From assembly GCA_905373665.1 (NCBI GenBank), contig CAJPTV010000061.1, positions 1 to 13,720 on the forward strand: a DNA stretch of 13,720 nucleotides, in the 5' to 3' direction. The notes under the pieces are model-generated. The model saw only the letters and a list, made by a program, of their open reading frames with translations, made no database searches and had not been told where the DNA came from. Positions within the stretch are counted from its first letter, which is position 1. The number at the start of each line of letters is the position of its first letter. This stretch comes from Bacteroidia bacterium (lineage in GTDB: Bacteria; Bacteroidota; Bacteroidia; Bacteroidales; CAJPTX01). This document shows, piece after piece, positions 7,902 through 13,720 of the stretch. Position numbers and translations under genes: made by a program.

Positions 7902-7917
7902 GTGTACAAATGTACAC
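7902..7917. promoter_or_regulatory. Perfect 16-bp palindrome overlapping a promoter-like box upstream of the stress protein gene
   Basis: GTGTACA-AA-TGTACAC is a perfect inverted repeat with 7-bp arms, 18 bases upstream of the stress protein ATG. On the minus strand it contains TACATTTG (7914-7907), matching the Bacteroidota -7 consensus TAnnTTTG. A matching -33 box is weak (TTTC about 22 bases upstream). The overlap suggests an operator of a dimeric regulator; which one is not known. Confidence 0.45.
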
Positions 7918-7933
7918 AACAAAAACGAGTCCG

Positions 7934-8440
7934 TTACGAAAGTCTCTTGTAGAAGGAGATGACTTGTTGCAGCAGCTCCCCTTCGAGGCGTTGCATATAG
8001 GCAGCCATAAATGCCCAGTCGGGAGCGCCGTCGGGGGTGGTGGGAAGGAGAAAGCGTTCGTGGGCAATACGCTCGTCGTTTATCTCTCGGTTGAAACTAT
8101 ACTTCTCAGAAAGCTTGTTGATACTAGGGAGCATGAAAAGATAAGCGTAAGGATCCAGCCCTTGACGCTCAAGGCTAGTAACATGATCGCTTCCTACAAA
8201 GGAATAGGCATGAAAGAATGCACTCCCCACACTCCCACTATTGGCAAGTGTGATACAGTTGCTAAAAATACGCACCCTCGTATCATTACCGACAAAACCG
8301 TCAATACCGTTGTTTGCCGCAGTAGAAGAAACGTAGGGCATATCACCCGTAACATGGTCGTCTTTCTTCAAGCGCTTCCCGCGCTGTATTTTGGTAAAGA
8401 TCTCGGAAAAAAGAAACGCTCGCCACGCCCGATCCTGCAG
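7934..8440 (-). CDS. Half-size specificity module 1 (BcgI-B/HsdS-like, one target-recognition domain)
   Basis: 168 codons open from the CTG right after the TGA of module 2 to TAA at 7934. It begins LQDRAWRAFLFSEIF, the usual opening of a type I/BcgI-like target-recognition domain, then KIQRGKRL, PYVSSTAANNG, FSNCITLANSGSVGS, GSDHVTSL and EKYSFNREINDERI. It ends with the hinge segment LLPTTPDGAPDWAFMAAYM and a coiled tail. A normal BcgI-like specificity subunit carries two such domains (about 340 residues); this is one half. No ATG or GTG precedes the conserved start: options are the CTG at 8440, a TTG at 8371 that would cut off the domain opening, or read-through from module 2. The body is intact, with no frameshift. 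The specific DNA target cannot be inferred. Confidence 0.8.
   Translation of the reverse strand: MQDRAWRAFLFSEIFTKIQRGKRLKKDDHVTGDMPYVSSTAANNGIDGFVGNDTRVRIFSNCITLANSGSVGSAFFHAYSFVGSDHVTSLERQGLDPYAYLFMLPSINKLSEKYSFNREINDERIAHERFLLPTTPDGAPDWAFMAAYMQRLEGELLQQVISFYKRLS
7993..8044. repeat. 52-bp hinge repeat, copy in module 1
   Basis: Matches 8533-8584 with one mismatch (8033 G against 8573 T). It encodes the PTTPDGAPDWAFMAAYM hinge at the end of each target-recognition domain. Near identity at DNA level suggests a recent duplication or gene conversion. Confidence 0.9.
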
Positions 8441-8458
8441 TCACAAGCCGTCGGCGGG
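8411..8458. repeat. 48-bp junction repeat between specificity modules 2 and 1
   Basis: Identical over 48 bases to 8939-8986. On the coding strand it spans the end of one frame (PADGL), the TGA at 8443-8441 and the start of the next module (LQDRAWRAFL). The two copies diverge at once on both sides, and a one-base difference beyond the repeat (GGGG against GGG) is compensated so that the frame is kept. Confidence 0.95.
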
Positions 8459-8968
8459 GAAGGTGGGCAACTGGGCGAGGCGCGCCTCGAGTTTAGACAA
8501 AACCTCCGAGAGGATCGCCCGCTCCTGCTGACGCATATAGGCAGCCATAAATGCCCAGTCGGGAGCGCCGTCTGGGGTGGTGGGGAGCATTATACGTTCC
8601 AATTTCAATCGATGGGGGCGCACCTGTTTCGCGTAGGAATACTTTTCATTAAGCCGCGAGAGCAGTGTGACAAGAAAGAGCGCACAAGGTTTGGAATTTT
8701 CGTCGAGTGTCAGCACGGTAATATTGTCGTCGCACTTAAAGGGATAGTTTTGAAAGAATGCATTGGCAAACATGTCCAAGGTTATGCTTGCCTCAAACTC
8801 TTGTTGCGTTGGGTTATCGATGAAAGAGGAGATGCCATTAAGACTCTCACCCGCAGTAACGAAAGGGGTTGATCCCTCCTGCCTTTCGTTCTGTGTAAGT
8901 CGACGACCTCGATCTATGCCCTTAAATAGCTCTGGGATAAGAAACGCTCGCCACGCCCGATCCTGCAG
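8441..8968 (-). CDS. Half-size specificity module 2 (BcgI-B/HsdS-like, one target-recognition domain)
   Basis: 175 codons open from the CTG right after the TGA of the methylase gene, in the same frame as it, to TGA at 8441. It starts LQDRAWRAFLIPELF, then GIDRGRRLTQNERQ, PFVTAGESLNGISSFID, ITLDMFANAFF and CDDNITVLTL, and ends with IMLPTTPDGAPDWAFMAAYM and a helical tail LEARLAQLPTFPADGL. The recognition part differs from module 1, while the opening and the hinge are nearly identical, as expected for two target domains of one specificity subunit. Modules 2 and 1 together (175 + 168 residues) equal one full BcgI B-like subunit split by a TGA. No ATG or GTG lies before the conserved opening; a TTG at 8779 would delete the first third of the domain. 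Confidence 0.8.
   Translation of the reverse strand: MQDRAWRAFLIPELFKGIDRGRRLTQNERQEGSTPFVTAGESLNGISSFIDNPTQQEFEASITLDMFANAFFQNYPFKCDDNITVLTLDENSKPCALFLVTLLSRLNEKYSYAKQVRPHRLKLERIMLPTTPDGAPDWAFMAAYMRQQERAILSEVLSKLEARLAQLPTFPADGL
8533..8584. repeat. 52-bp hinge repeat, copy in module 2
   Basis: Direct-repeat partner of 7993-8044, 540 bases away. The spacing is close to the 528-base spacing of the 48-bp repeat, so the two repeats frame a module unit. Confidence 0.9.
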
Positions 8969-8986
8969 TCACAAGCCGTCGGCGGG
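8939..8986. repeat. 48-bp junction repeat between methylase gene and specificity module 2
   Basis: Direct-repeat partner of 8411-8458. It contains the TGA of the nuclease-methylase gene (8971-8969) in the same position and frame as the TGA between the modules. The last seven residues of the methylase frame are thus shared with module 2. Confidence 0.95.
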
Positions 8987-10912
8987 AAGGTTTAGGGAAG
9001 GTGGCGTATCAGACGCCCCCCTCTCCTCAAAAAGATACCCCCGCCCGTGCGTGATCATATTGACTTGAAAGGTCAGGTAGTCTGCCACCGTCTTACGAAA
9101 CACCTCCTCGCTCGGGAGCTCGTCGTTGAAATAGTAGAACGAGTGTAGCCACTCGTCGTCAGGCGCTATCGTCGTCTCTATACAGAACTTACTTTGCCCT
9201 TGGACGCGATTGTGCCACACGTCGAGCAGATGCTGCCGCTTGTCACTCGCTGAACCGTCGTCGACAAGCCCGATGTGCTTGGCTGTGACGTAACCGTCAT
9301 CCTCAAAGTTGATAAACTTACACAGCTTTCCCTTGGGGTGCGGCACCCCAGCGGTAAAGAGGGCGATACAAGGGTTCGTCCCCACGTTGTAAAAGGTCTC
9401 TTTGTTCAGGGTTATTACCCCCTCCAACGTATGCCGCGACAAGATACTACGCTTGATATTCTTTTCGTACAACGTCTTGCCCGTCACCGCCGACTGTGGG
9501 ATGATAACCAAAGCCCGCGCCTCCACACACAACGCATCCAGCAGACGCTCCGTGAAGGCTATTTCATACTTGTCTGGGTCTTGCTTACTTCCTTGCGAGT
9601 ACGGCGGGTTCATCATCCCCACCGTGCAGTGAAGCTCCCGCTGAATATCCTCTGGGGGGCGCGTTAGGAAGTCATAGTTCTGCAAGTTGCTCTTCCCGTC
9701 GCCCCGCAGTATCATGTTGGTCGTAGCGATGGTAAACATATAGTCTTGCAACTCTATCCCCATCAACTGCTCCTTGCGTATGGCACGCTGCTGCTCAGGG
9801 TCGCTCGTCTGTTGAAGCATCGAGTGCATAGCGGCAATGAGAAAGCCTCCCGTGCCACAACAGGGGTCTAGTACGCGGTCCGTGGGGCGCAGGTCTGCTA
9901 ATTGGCAAAAGAGCTCGGTAATATGCTTGGGCGTGAGGACGATGCCTAACTCCTGACCGTCCTTCCCCGCGTATGCCATAAACTCGCCATAGAAGAGCCC
10001 GAGATAGTCGTCTGCCGAGGGGGTGTAACGAATCGAATGGTGGATACTGTTCTTCAAGAACTCAGTATACTCCCTTAGGAGCGTACGTTGGCTCTTGGGG
10101 TCTTTGTCGTTAATCTTGCGGTTGTCGCGGATTACTGCAAACTGAGCGAGGAGCTTATCCTTTTTGGTAGAAGGAGCATTGGCGCGATCGAGGTTGTAAC
10201 TGATAGCTTCGTAAATCTTCTGCCCGTCAGACTTGACCGTATCGCCCGTTAGGTCTTCGGTAGAGAAGCCCTTGAAACGCTCTTCGTTCAAGGCGAGCAA
10301 GATACCAGAGACTACCAGAGGCTTCTCTTGGTTCGTAAGCCCGCCCTTCCAGAGCATATCGTGGAGGGTCTCGGCATCTTTGAGTATCTCTGTTGTGCTC
10401 TTCTGCTGAGTGTCTTTTTCCTTAAGCACCTCGCGACGGTAGTAAAGCTCGATGTTCTCTTCGTTAAACGAAATAAAGGTCTCCACCTCGGGGAGCTCGC
10501 ACGCCCTGAGGCTCGTATCCAAGAACACGGGGGAGATGCGGTGGTGCTTCTGGTCGCCCGATACGCCTATCGCAAACGCCTTCTTATAGGTCGTATGCTC
10601 AAGAATGTGACGAGCGTAATGGAGCGCCCCATTGACCGCATAAGCCTGTTTACTTGCCGTATCTTCGCTGAGCTTCCCTTGTTCCCTGTGTGCGTGAAAA
10701 GCGCTATCGGCTTTGTTCTCAATGACTAGGACAAAGTCCCTCACTACGCCCACGAACTCGGGACGCCCCGCCCTACCCGTATCTGCTTTTGATGCGGTTT
10801 TGAGTGCTTGGTCGATAGCTGGAATCTCTGCTCCCTGATAGCTCAGTTCTATGTGTGCCGCCTGTAGGAGTCCCAGAACCCACAGGTCGGTTTGTGCTTC
10901 GTGTTTCACCAT
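8969..10912 (-). CDS. BcgI-like nuclease-methyltransferase fusion (type IIB/IIG restriction-modification RM subunit)
   Basis: 647 residues from the ATG at 10912; the frame is open to 10993, but those extra codons cover the promoter and terminator region and lack family sequence. Residues 1-about 130 hold a PD-(D/E)xK-type nuclease: PEF at 51-53, Asp59, then VIENKAD with Glu65 and Lys67. A helical HsdM-type N-terminal domain follows (about 170-320). Next is the adenine methyltransferase: LTPKHITELF (326-335), motif I DPCCGTGGF (349-357), MGIELQDYM (384-392) and motif IV NPPY (435-438). This layout matches BcgI A, which cuts and methylates adenine only together with a specificity subunit. The C-terminus after GRGYLFEE is a short linker ending PADGL inside the 48-bp repeat. 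Upstream is a possible promoter with 19-base spacing. Confidence 0.88.
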   Translation of the reverse strand: MVKHEAQTDLWVLGLLQAAHIELSYQGAEIPAIDQALKTASKADTGRAGRPEFVGVVRDFVLVIENKADSAFHAHREQGKLSEDTASKQAYAVNGALHYARHILEHTTYKKAFAIGVSGDQKHHRISPVFLDTSLRACELPEVETFISFNEENIELYYRREVLKEKDTQQKSTTEILKDAETLHDMLWKGGLTNQEKPLVVSGILLALNEERFKGFSTEDLTGDTVKSDGQKIYEAISYNLDRANAPSTKKDKLLAQFAVIRDNRKINDKDPKSQRTLLREYTEFLKNSIHHSIRYTPSADDYLGLFYGEFMAYAGKDGQELGIVLTPKHITELFCQLADLRPTDRVLDPCCGTGGFLIAAMHSMLQQTSDPEQQRAIRKEQLMGIELQDYMFTIATTNMILRGDGKSNLQNYDFLTRPPEDIQRELHCTVGMMNPPYSQGSKQDPDKYEIAFTERLLDALCVEARALVIIPQSAVTGKTLYEKNIKRSILSRHTLEGVITLNKETFYNVGTNPCIALFTAGVPHPKGKLCKFINFEDDGYVTAKHIGLVDDGSASDKRQHLLDVWHNRVQGQSKFCIETTIAPDDEWLHSFYYFNDELPSEEVFRKTVADYLTFQVNMITHGRGYLFEERGASDTPPSLNLPADGL

Positions 10913-10933
10913 AACCCCGTTCCTTTTCGTGCC

Positions 10934-10965
10934 CCAAGATAGTGACTTCTTTCCCGTTTCCCAAC
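10934..10965 (-). promoter_or_regulatory. Possible Bacteroidota promoter of the restriction-modification locus
   Basis: On the minus strand GTTGG (10965-10961) lies 19 bases before TATCTTGG (10941-10934), which matches TAnnTTTG at all but one fixed position. The box ends 21 bases before the ATG at 10912. It lies between the hutU terminator and the methylase gene, where a promoter is expected. Confidence 0.35.
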
Positions 10966-10974
10966 ATAGCAAAA

Positions 10975-11009
10975 AAAAGAGGCGCAGCCCCACTGGCTAC
11001 GCCGCTTTT
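10975..11009 (-). terminator. Rho-independent terminator of hutU
   Basis: On the minus strand AAAAGCGGCGTAGCC, a CAGTG-type loop (AGTGG in the folded form) and GGCTGCGCCTCTTTT form a 15-base stem with one mismatch and one G-T pair, followed by further T residues to 10971. It sits 21 bases after the hutU stop. The A-rich other flank could also make it work in the opposite direction. Confidence 0.8.
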
Positions 11010-11029
11010 CTTTGTCGTGATACTAAAAC

Positions 11030-13045
11030 TTAGTACTTCAAACCGTCCAAGAGTCGGTCGTCTACGAAGTTCGGTAGAGTGACTTGCAGCTCTGGCGAAC
11101 GCCCCATCTCGCGCTCAATCGCGAAACGTGCACTCGCATTGCGTGCCCAGCTACGGCGCGAAATACCGTTGTTCACATCCCAGAACAACATGCGCTGCAG
11201 ACGCGTATCCGCCTCCGCCGATCCGTCGAGCACCATCCCAAAGCCGCCGTTGATTACCTCGCCCCAACCTACACCACCACCATTGTGGATCGATACCCAC
11301 GTCGCACCACGGAACGAGTCGCCTATCACGTTATGAATCGCCATGTCGGCACAGAACTGCGAACCATCGTAGATGTTCGACGTCTCACGATAGGGCGAGT
11401 CCGTCCCCGACACATCGTGGTGGTCACGCCCAAGCACCACAGGGGCAGAGAGCTTGCCGCTACGTACCGCTTCGTTAAACTTACGTGCTATCTTGATACG
11501 CCCTTCCGAATCCGCATAAAGGATGCGTGCCTGTGAGCCCACCACGAGCTTGTTCTTTGCTGCCTCGCGAATCCAGTGAATGTTGTCGCGGAGCTGATCC
11601 TGGATTTCCACAGGAGCTTCCTTCAGCATCTCCTCCTGTACCTCAAGGGCGATCTGGTCCGTAATCGCCAAATCCTCCGGCTTGGCCGAGGTGCAAACCC
11701 AACGGAAGGGACCAAAGCCATAGTCAAAGAACTGCGGTCCCATAATGTCTTGCACGTACGACGGGTAACGGAAGCCCGACCCCTCAGCATTCATCACCTC
11801 TGCACCCGCACGGCTCGCCTCCAGCAGGAAAGCGTTCCCATAGTCGAAGAAATACATTCCCTTCCCCGCAAGGGAGTTAATCGCCTTGGCTTGACGACGC
11901 AGCGACTCATAAACCTTTTCTTTGAACTTCTCTGGCTCGGCTGCCATCATGCGGTTTGCCTCCTCAAAGCTCATCCCTGCGGGGTAATAGCCCCCTGCAA
12001 AGGGATTGTGGAGCGAGGTCTGGTCACTCCCGAGGTCTACACGCAAGTTCTCCTTATCGAGGCGCTCCCAAAGGTCTACCACATTGCCTTGGTAAGCGAT
12101 AGAAACCACCTCCTTGTTGTCCATCGCCTTGCGAATGCGGGGAATGAGCAGGTCGAGCGAATCGAATACTTCGTCTACCCAGCCCTGCTCGTGACGCTTT
12201 TTCGTAGCCATCGGGTTCACCTCAGCCACCACGCTTACCACCTCGGAGATCTTACCCGCCTTGGGCTGTGCCCCTGACATCCCCCCCAAGCCTGCGGAAA
12301 CGAAGAGCATCCCGCGCAAATCTTTAGCGCCCTGCGCCATACGACGACGCCCTGCGTTGAGCACCGTAATGGTCGTGCCGTGTACAATCCCCTGCGGACC
12401 AATGTACATATAAGAGCCTGCGGTCATCTGCCCATACTGCGTCACGCCAAGGGCGTTGAAACGCTCCCAGTCGTCTGGCTTCGAGTAGTTGGGGATCATC
12501 ATCCCGTTCGTAACCACCACCCGCGGCGCATCCTTGTGCGAAGGATAAAGCCCCATCGGGTGACCCGAGTACATAACCAGCGTCTGCTCGTCCGTCATCT
12601 CCGACAAGTACTTCATCGCAAGGAGGTACTGTGCCCAGTTCTGGAAAACCGCCCCATTGCCCCCGTAGGTAATGAGCTCGTGGGGGTGTTGTGCCACGGC
12701 GGGGTCGAGGTTGTTCTGTATCATGTGCATGATGGCGGCCGCCTGCCGACACTTAGCGGGATACTCCTCCACGGGGCGTGCGTACATCTCGTAAGTCGGG
12801 CGGAAACGGTACATGTAGATACGCCCGTAGGTCTTGAGCTCTTCGAGGAACTCGGGGGCGAGTGTCGCGTGTAGCGCCGCGGGGAAGTAGCGAAGTGCAT
12901 TACGCAGGGCGAGCTTCTTCTCGGCGGGCGAGAGGATATCTTTACGTCTTGGGGCATGGCTTACGCTCGTGTCAAGAGGACGAGCGGGCGGCAGCGTAGC
13001 AGGAATCCCCTGCACGATGGCTGCGCGAAACTCTTCTTGGTTCAT
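11030..13045 (-). CDS. hutU: Urocanate hydratase, long form
   Basis: 671 residues. Urocanase converts urocanate to 4-imidazolone-5-propanoate, step two of histidine degradation, using tightly bound NAD+, in the cytosol. Strong motifs are TYGGNGAVFQNWAQYLL (126-142), LVMYSGHPMGLYPS (156-169), TQYGQMTAGSYMYIGPQG (202-219), SAGLGGMSGAQPKAG (250-264), RDHHDVSGTDSPYRETSNI (540-558) and HNGGGVGWGEVINGGFG (587-603). The length and the SQARILYAD segment (504-512) resemble the approximately 676-residue animal enzyme more than the approximately 560-residue Pseudomonas/Bacillus type, whose FQGLPARICW signature is not seen. The long form is usual in Bacteroidota. No other hut gene is in the window; downstream is a terminator, so it may be transcribed alone or end an operon beginning elsewhere. 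Confidence 0.96.
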   Translation of the reverse strand: MNQEEFRAAIVQGIPATLPPARPLDTSVSHAPRRKDILSPAEKKLALRNALRYFPAALHATLAPEFLEELKTYGRIYMYRFRPTYEMYARPVEEYPAKCRQAAAIMHMIQNNLDPAVAQHPHELITYGGNGAVFQNWAQYLLAMKYLSEMTDEQTLVMYSGHPMGLYPSHKDAPRVVVTNGMMIPNYSKPDDWERFNALGVTQYGQMTAGSYMYIGPQGIVHGTTITVLNAGRRRMAQGAKDLRGMLFVSAGLGGMSGAQPKAGKISEVVSVVAEVNPMATKKRHEQGWVDEVFDSLDLLIPRIRKAMDNKEVVSIAYQGNVVDLWERLDKENLRVDLGSDQTSLHNPFAGGYYPAGMSFEEANRMMAAEPEKFKEKVYESLRRQAKAINSLAGKGMYFFDYGNAFLLEASRAGAEVMNAEGSGFRYPSYVQDIMGPQFFDYGFGPFRWVCTSAKPEDLAITDQIALEVQEEMLKEAPVEIQDQLRDNIHWIREAAKNKLVVGSQARILYADSEGRIKIARKFNEAVRSGKLSAPVVLGRDHHDVSGTDSPYRETSNIYDGSQFCADMAIHNVIGDSFRGATWVSIHNGGGVGWGEVINGGFGMVLDGSAEADTRLQRMLFWDVNNGISRRSWARNASARFAIEREMGRSPELQVTLPNFVDDRLLDGLKY

Positions 13046-13053
13046 CGCCTAAA

Positions 13054-13080
13054 GTGTTATATTGTGACACGGCAAATATA
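13054..13080 (-). promoter_or_regulatory. Possible hutU promoter box with imperfect dyad
   Basis: On the minus strand TATATTTG (13080-13073) matches the Bacteroidota -7 consensus and ends 27 bases before the hutU ATG. No convincing -33 box is found 19-21 bases upstream. Just downstream, 13054-13070 reads GTGTTATATTGTGACAC, an imperfect dyad with GTGT/ACAC ends that is similar to, but weaker than, the palindrome at 7902-7917. Confidence 0.4.
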
Positions 13081-13145
13081 CCGAAAAAGGTCCTAAGGGC
13101 ACGCCCCCCGTGAGTCCTTAGAGCGGACGGGCGCTAAGGGCGCGC

Positions 13146-13210
13146 GGCCCAGTGGGCGCAATGTGCGGTAAAATGCAAATCACCACAGCGCGGCGTTGCC
13201 GCGAGTTGCG
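13146..13210 (+). repeat. Structured inverted repeat, left copy
   Basis: The first 39 bases (13146-13184) are the exact reverse complement of 13676-13714. They include a small palindrome GCCCA-G-TGGGC (13147-13157). Next comes a hairpin with 6-bp stem CGCGGC/GCCGCG (13189-13194 and 13198-13203, loop GTT), then AGTTGCG (13204-13210), which is also present in the other copy. Confidence 0.92.
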
Positions 13211-13434
13211 GGTGTAGCACGCCCCTAAGGGCGGATGGCTTGGTGATATGAGGGGCGAGTAGCGTGATAAGGGGGCGATGTGGGGTACAATATTAACCCT
13301 CCAAGCCCCCCCATTGCCGTATACTGCGCATGGGTAGCACTTTAGGAATACCTAATGAGGTTTTTCTATAGAGAAGAACAAAGATTGTGTGAGCGAAATA
13401 GAGGAATGTAAGTAAAAATACCCCCTTTTTAGGG

Positions 13435-13450
13435 TAGGTAATTTTACCTA
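13435..13450. repeat. 16-bp palindrome
   Basis: TAGGTAATTTTACCTA has 7-bp arms around TT. It lies directly before the 22-base-spaced repeats and could be an operator or a recombination or replication site; no function is known. Confidence 0.7.
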
Positions 13451-13453
13451 TTT

Positions 13454-13511
13454 TGTAGGGAGTATGTAACGTGAATGTAGGGAGTATGTAGGGCGCATAC
13501 AGGGAGTGTAA
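13454..13511. repeat. Three short direct repeats with 22-base spacing
   Basis: TGTAGGGAGTATGTA occurs at 13454-13468 and again exactly at 13476-13490; a degenerate third copy sharing AGGGAGT begins at 13498. The 22-base period is about two helical turns, so a protein could bind all copies on one face. Iteron-like in spacing, but only two copies are exact. Confidence 0.7.
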
Positions 13512-13649
13512 GGCAGGAGCGTCTTGTCAAGGGTACGAGATTTAGGAAAATATAAATCTATTTTCGCCCTTTCTCAACAACGATCCGTTAGCTGTTAGAA
13601 CCGCCTCGGTGATTAACCTTTACTCTCTCTTATACCCCTCCTCCACCCT

Positions 13650-13714
13650 CGCAACTCGGCACGGCGTGCCGTCTCGGTGATTTGCATTTTACCGCACATT
13701 GCGCCCACTGGGCC
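13650..13714 (-). repeat. Structured inverted repeat, right copy
   Basis: Reverse-oriented partner of 13146-13210. The 39-base block is identical. The hairpin at the same distance has stem CGGCAC/GTGCCG (13657-13662 and 13666-13671, loop GGC): three of its six pairs differ from the left copy, yet all pair. The shared AGTTGCG (reverse complement of 13650-13656) follows. Confidence 0.92.
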
Positions 13715-13720
13715 CCACGC

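Larger units (their letters stand above)
13046..13720. other. Gene-free 675-base region upstream of hutU, repeat-rich
   Basis: No convincing coding frame is seen on either strand. The region holds the hutU promoter box, two long inverted repeats with hairpins (13146-13210 and 13650-13714), a small GC hairpin CGCCC-CTAA-GGGCG at 13220-13233, a 16-bp palindrome and three 22-base-spaced repeats. The stretch from about 13330 to 13560 looks richer in A and T than the neighbouring genes. The region continues past the window edge. Confidence 0.75.

Noticed and set aside
7885..8067. N-terminal extension of the universal stress protein by 61 codons
   Set aside because: The extension overlaps specificity module 1, contains no Usp sequence, and would place the palindrome and promoter box inside the gene. 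MKHIIVPYDF at 7884 is the normal Usp start.
8441..8779. Starting specificity module 2 at the TTG at 8779
   Set aside because: The conserved target-domain opening (RAWRAF...GRRLTQ...FVTAGES) is coded upstream in the same frame up to the TGA at 8969, so a start at 8779 would delete it.
7694..8872. 392-codon open frame on the plus strand
   Set aside because: Antisense to the stress protein and both specificity modules, with no recognisable domain. Its repeated segments are the complement of the hinge repeats.
8441..8971. Selenocysteine at the TGA codons
   Set aside because: No convincing SECIS hairpin is seen just after either TGA, and nothing in specificity subunits calls for selenocysteine. 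Folding was judged by eye only.
11576..12277. Plus-strand open frames of up to 233 codons
   Set aside because: They lie wholly antisense to hutU, whose coding is unmistakable, and show no family motifs.
13454..13511. CRISPR array
   Set aside because: The repeats are only 15 bases with 7-base gaps and a degenerate third copy, and no cas gene is present.
13601..13619. Third copy of the structured inverted repeat
   Set aside because: Only CTCGGTGATT and a few further bases match the right copy; the hairpin is absent, so chance or a worn remnant cannot be told apart.

Overview
The window reads as chromosomal DNA of a Bacteroidota bacterium, most likely a Porphyromonas-like member of the Bacteroidales. 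The support is indirect: a lipoprotein with an N-terminal Ig-like part and a carbohydrate-metabolism-type domain, a PorT/OmpA-like beta-barrel with an N-terminal export signal, a ThiE/TenI protein of the type seen in Bacteroides, a long urocanate hydratase, and several TAnnTTTG promoter -7 boxes. The genus is an inference.

Layout: positions 1-1239 (+ strand) hold the 3' end of a response-regulator receiver domain, cut by the window edge, and a nucleoside phosphorylase. From 1264 to 13045 every gene is on the minus strand. Read in transcription order from the right: hutU (13045-11030) ends in a clear hairpin terminator. It is followed by a BcgI-like restriction-modification locus (10912-7934): a nuclease-methyltransferase fusion and two half-size specificity modules. 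Next come a two-domain universal stress protein (7884-7027) and a tight gene chain 6922-1264: lipoprotein, beta-barrel outer membrane protein, ThiE/TenI-like protein, thiD, LysE-family exporter and a membrane-bound degenerate hybrid sensor kinase. The first four genes of this chain overlap by 1, 4 and 8 bases, so they are probably translated together.

Two places stand out. First, in the restriction-modification locus both specificity modules lie in the same reading frame as the gene before them. Each is separated from it only by a TGA stop inside a perfect 48-bp direct repeat (8411-8458 and 8939-8986), and neither has an ATG or GTG start. The locus therefore looks like a single nuclease-methylase-specificity reading frame punctuated by two identical stops, or like half-specificity subunits started at CTG. 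Second, the gene-free region 13046-13720 upstream of hutU holds a pair of inverted repeats: 39 bp identical, followed in each copy by a hairpin whose stem differs in sequence but keeps its pairing. These enclose a 16-bp palindrome and three 22-bp-spaced repeats. This looks like a structured mobile or regulatory element that I do not recognise.

No tRNA, rRNA, CRISPR array, transposase or integrase is visible.
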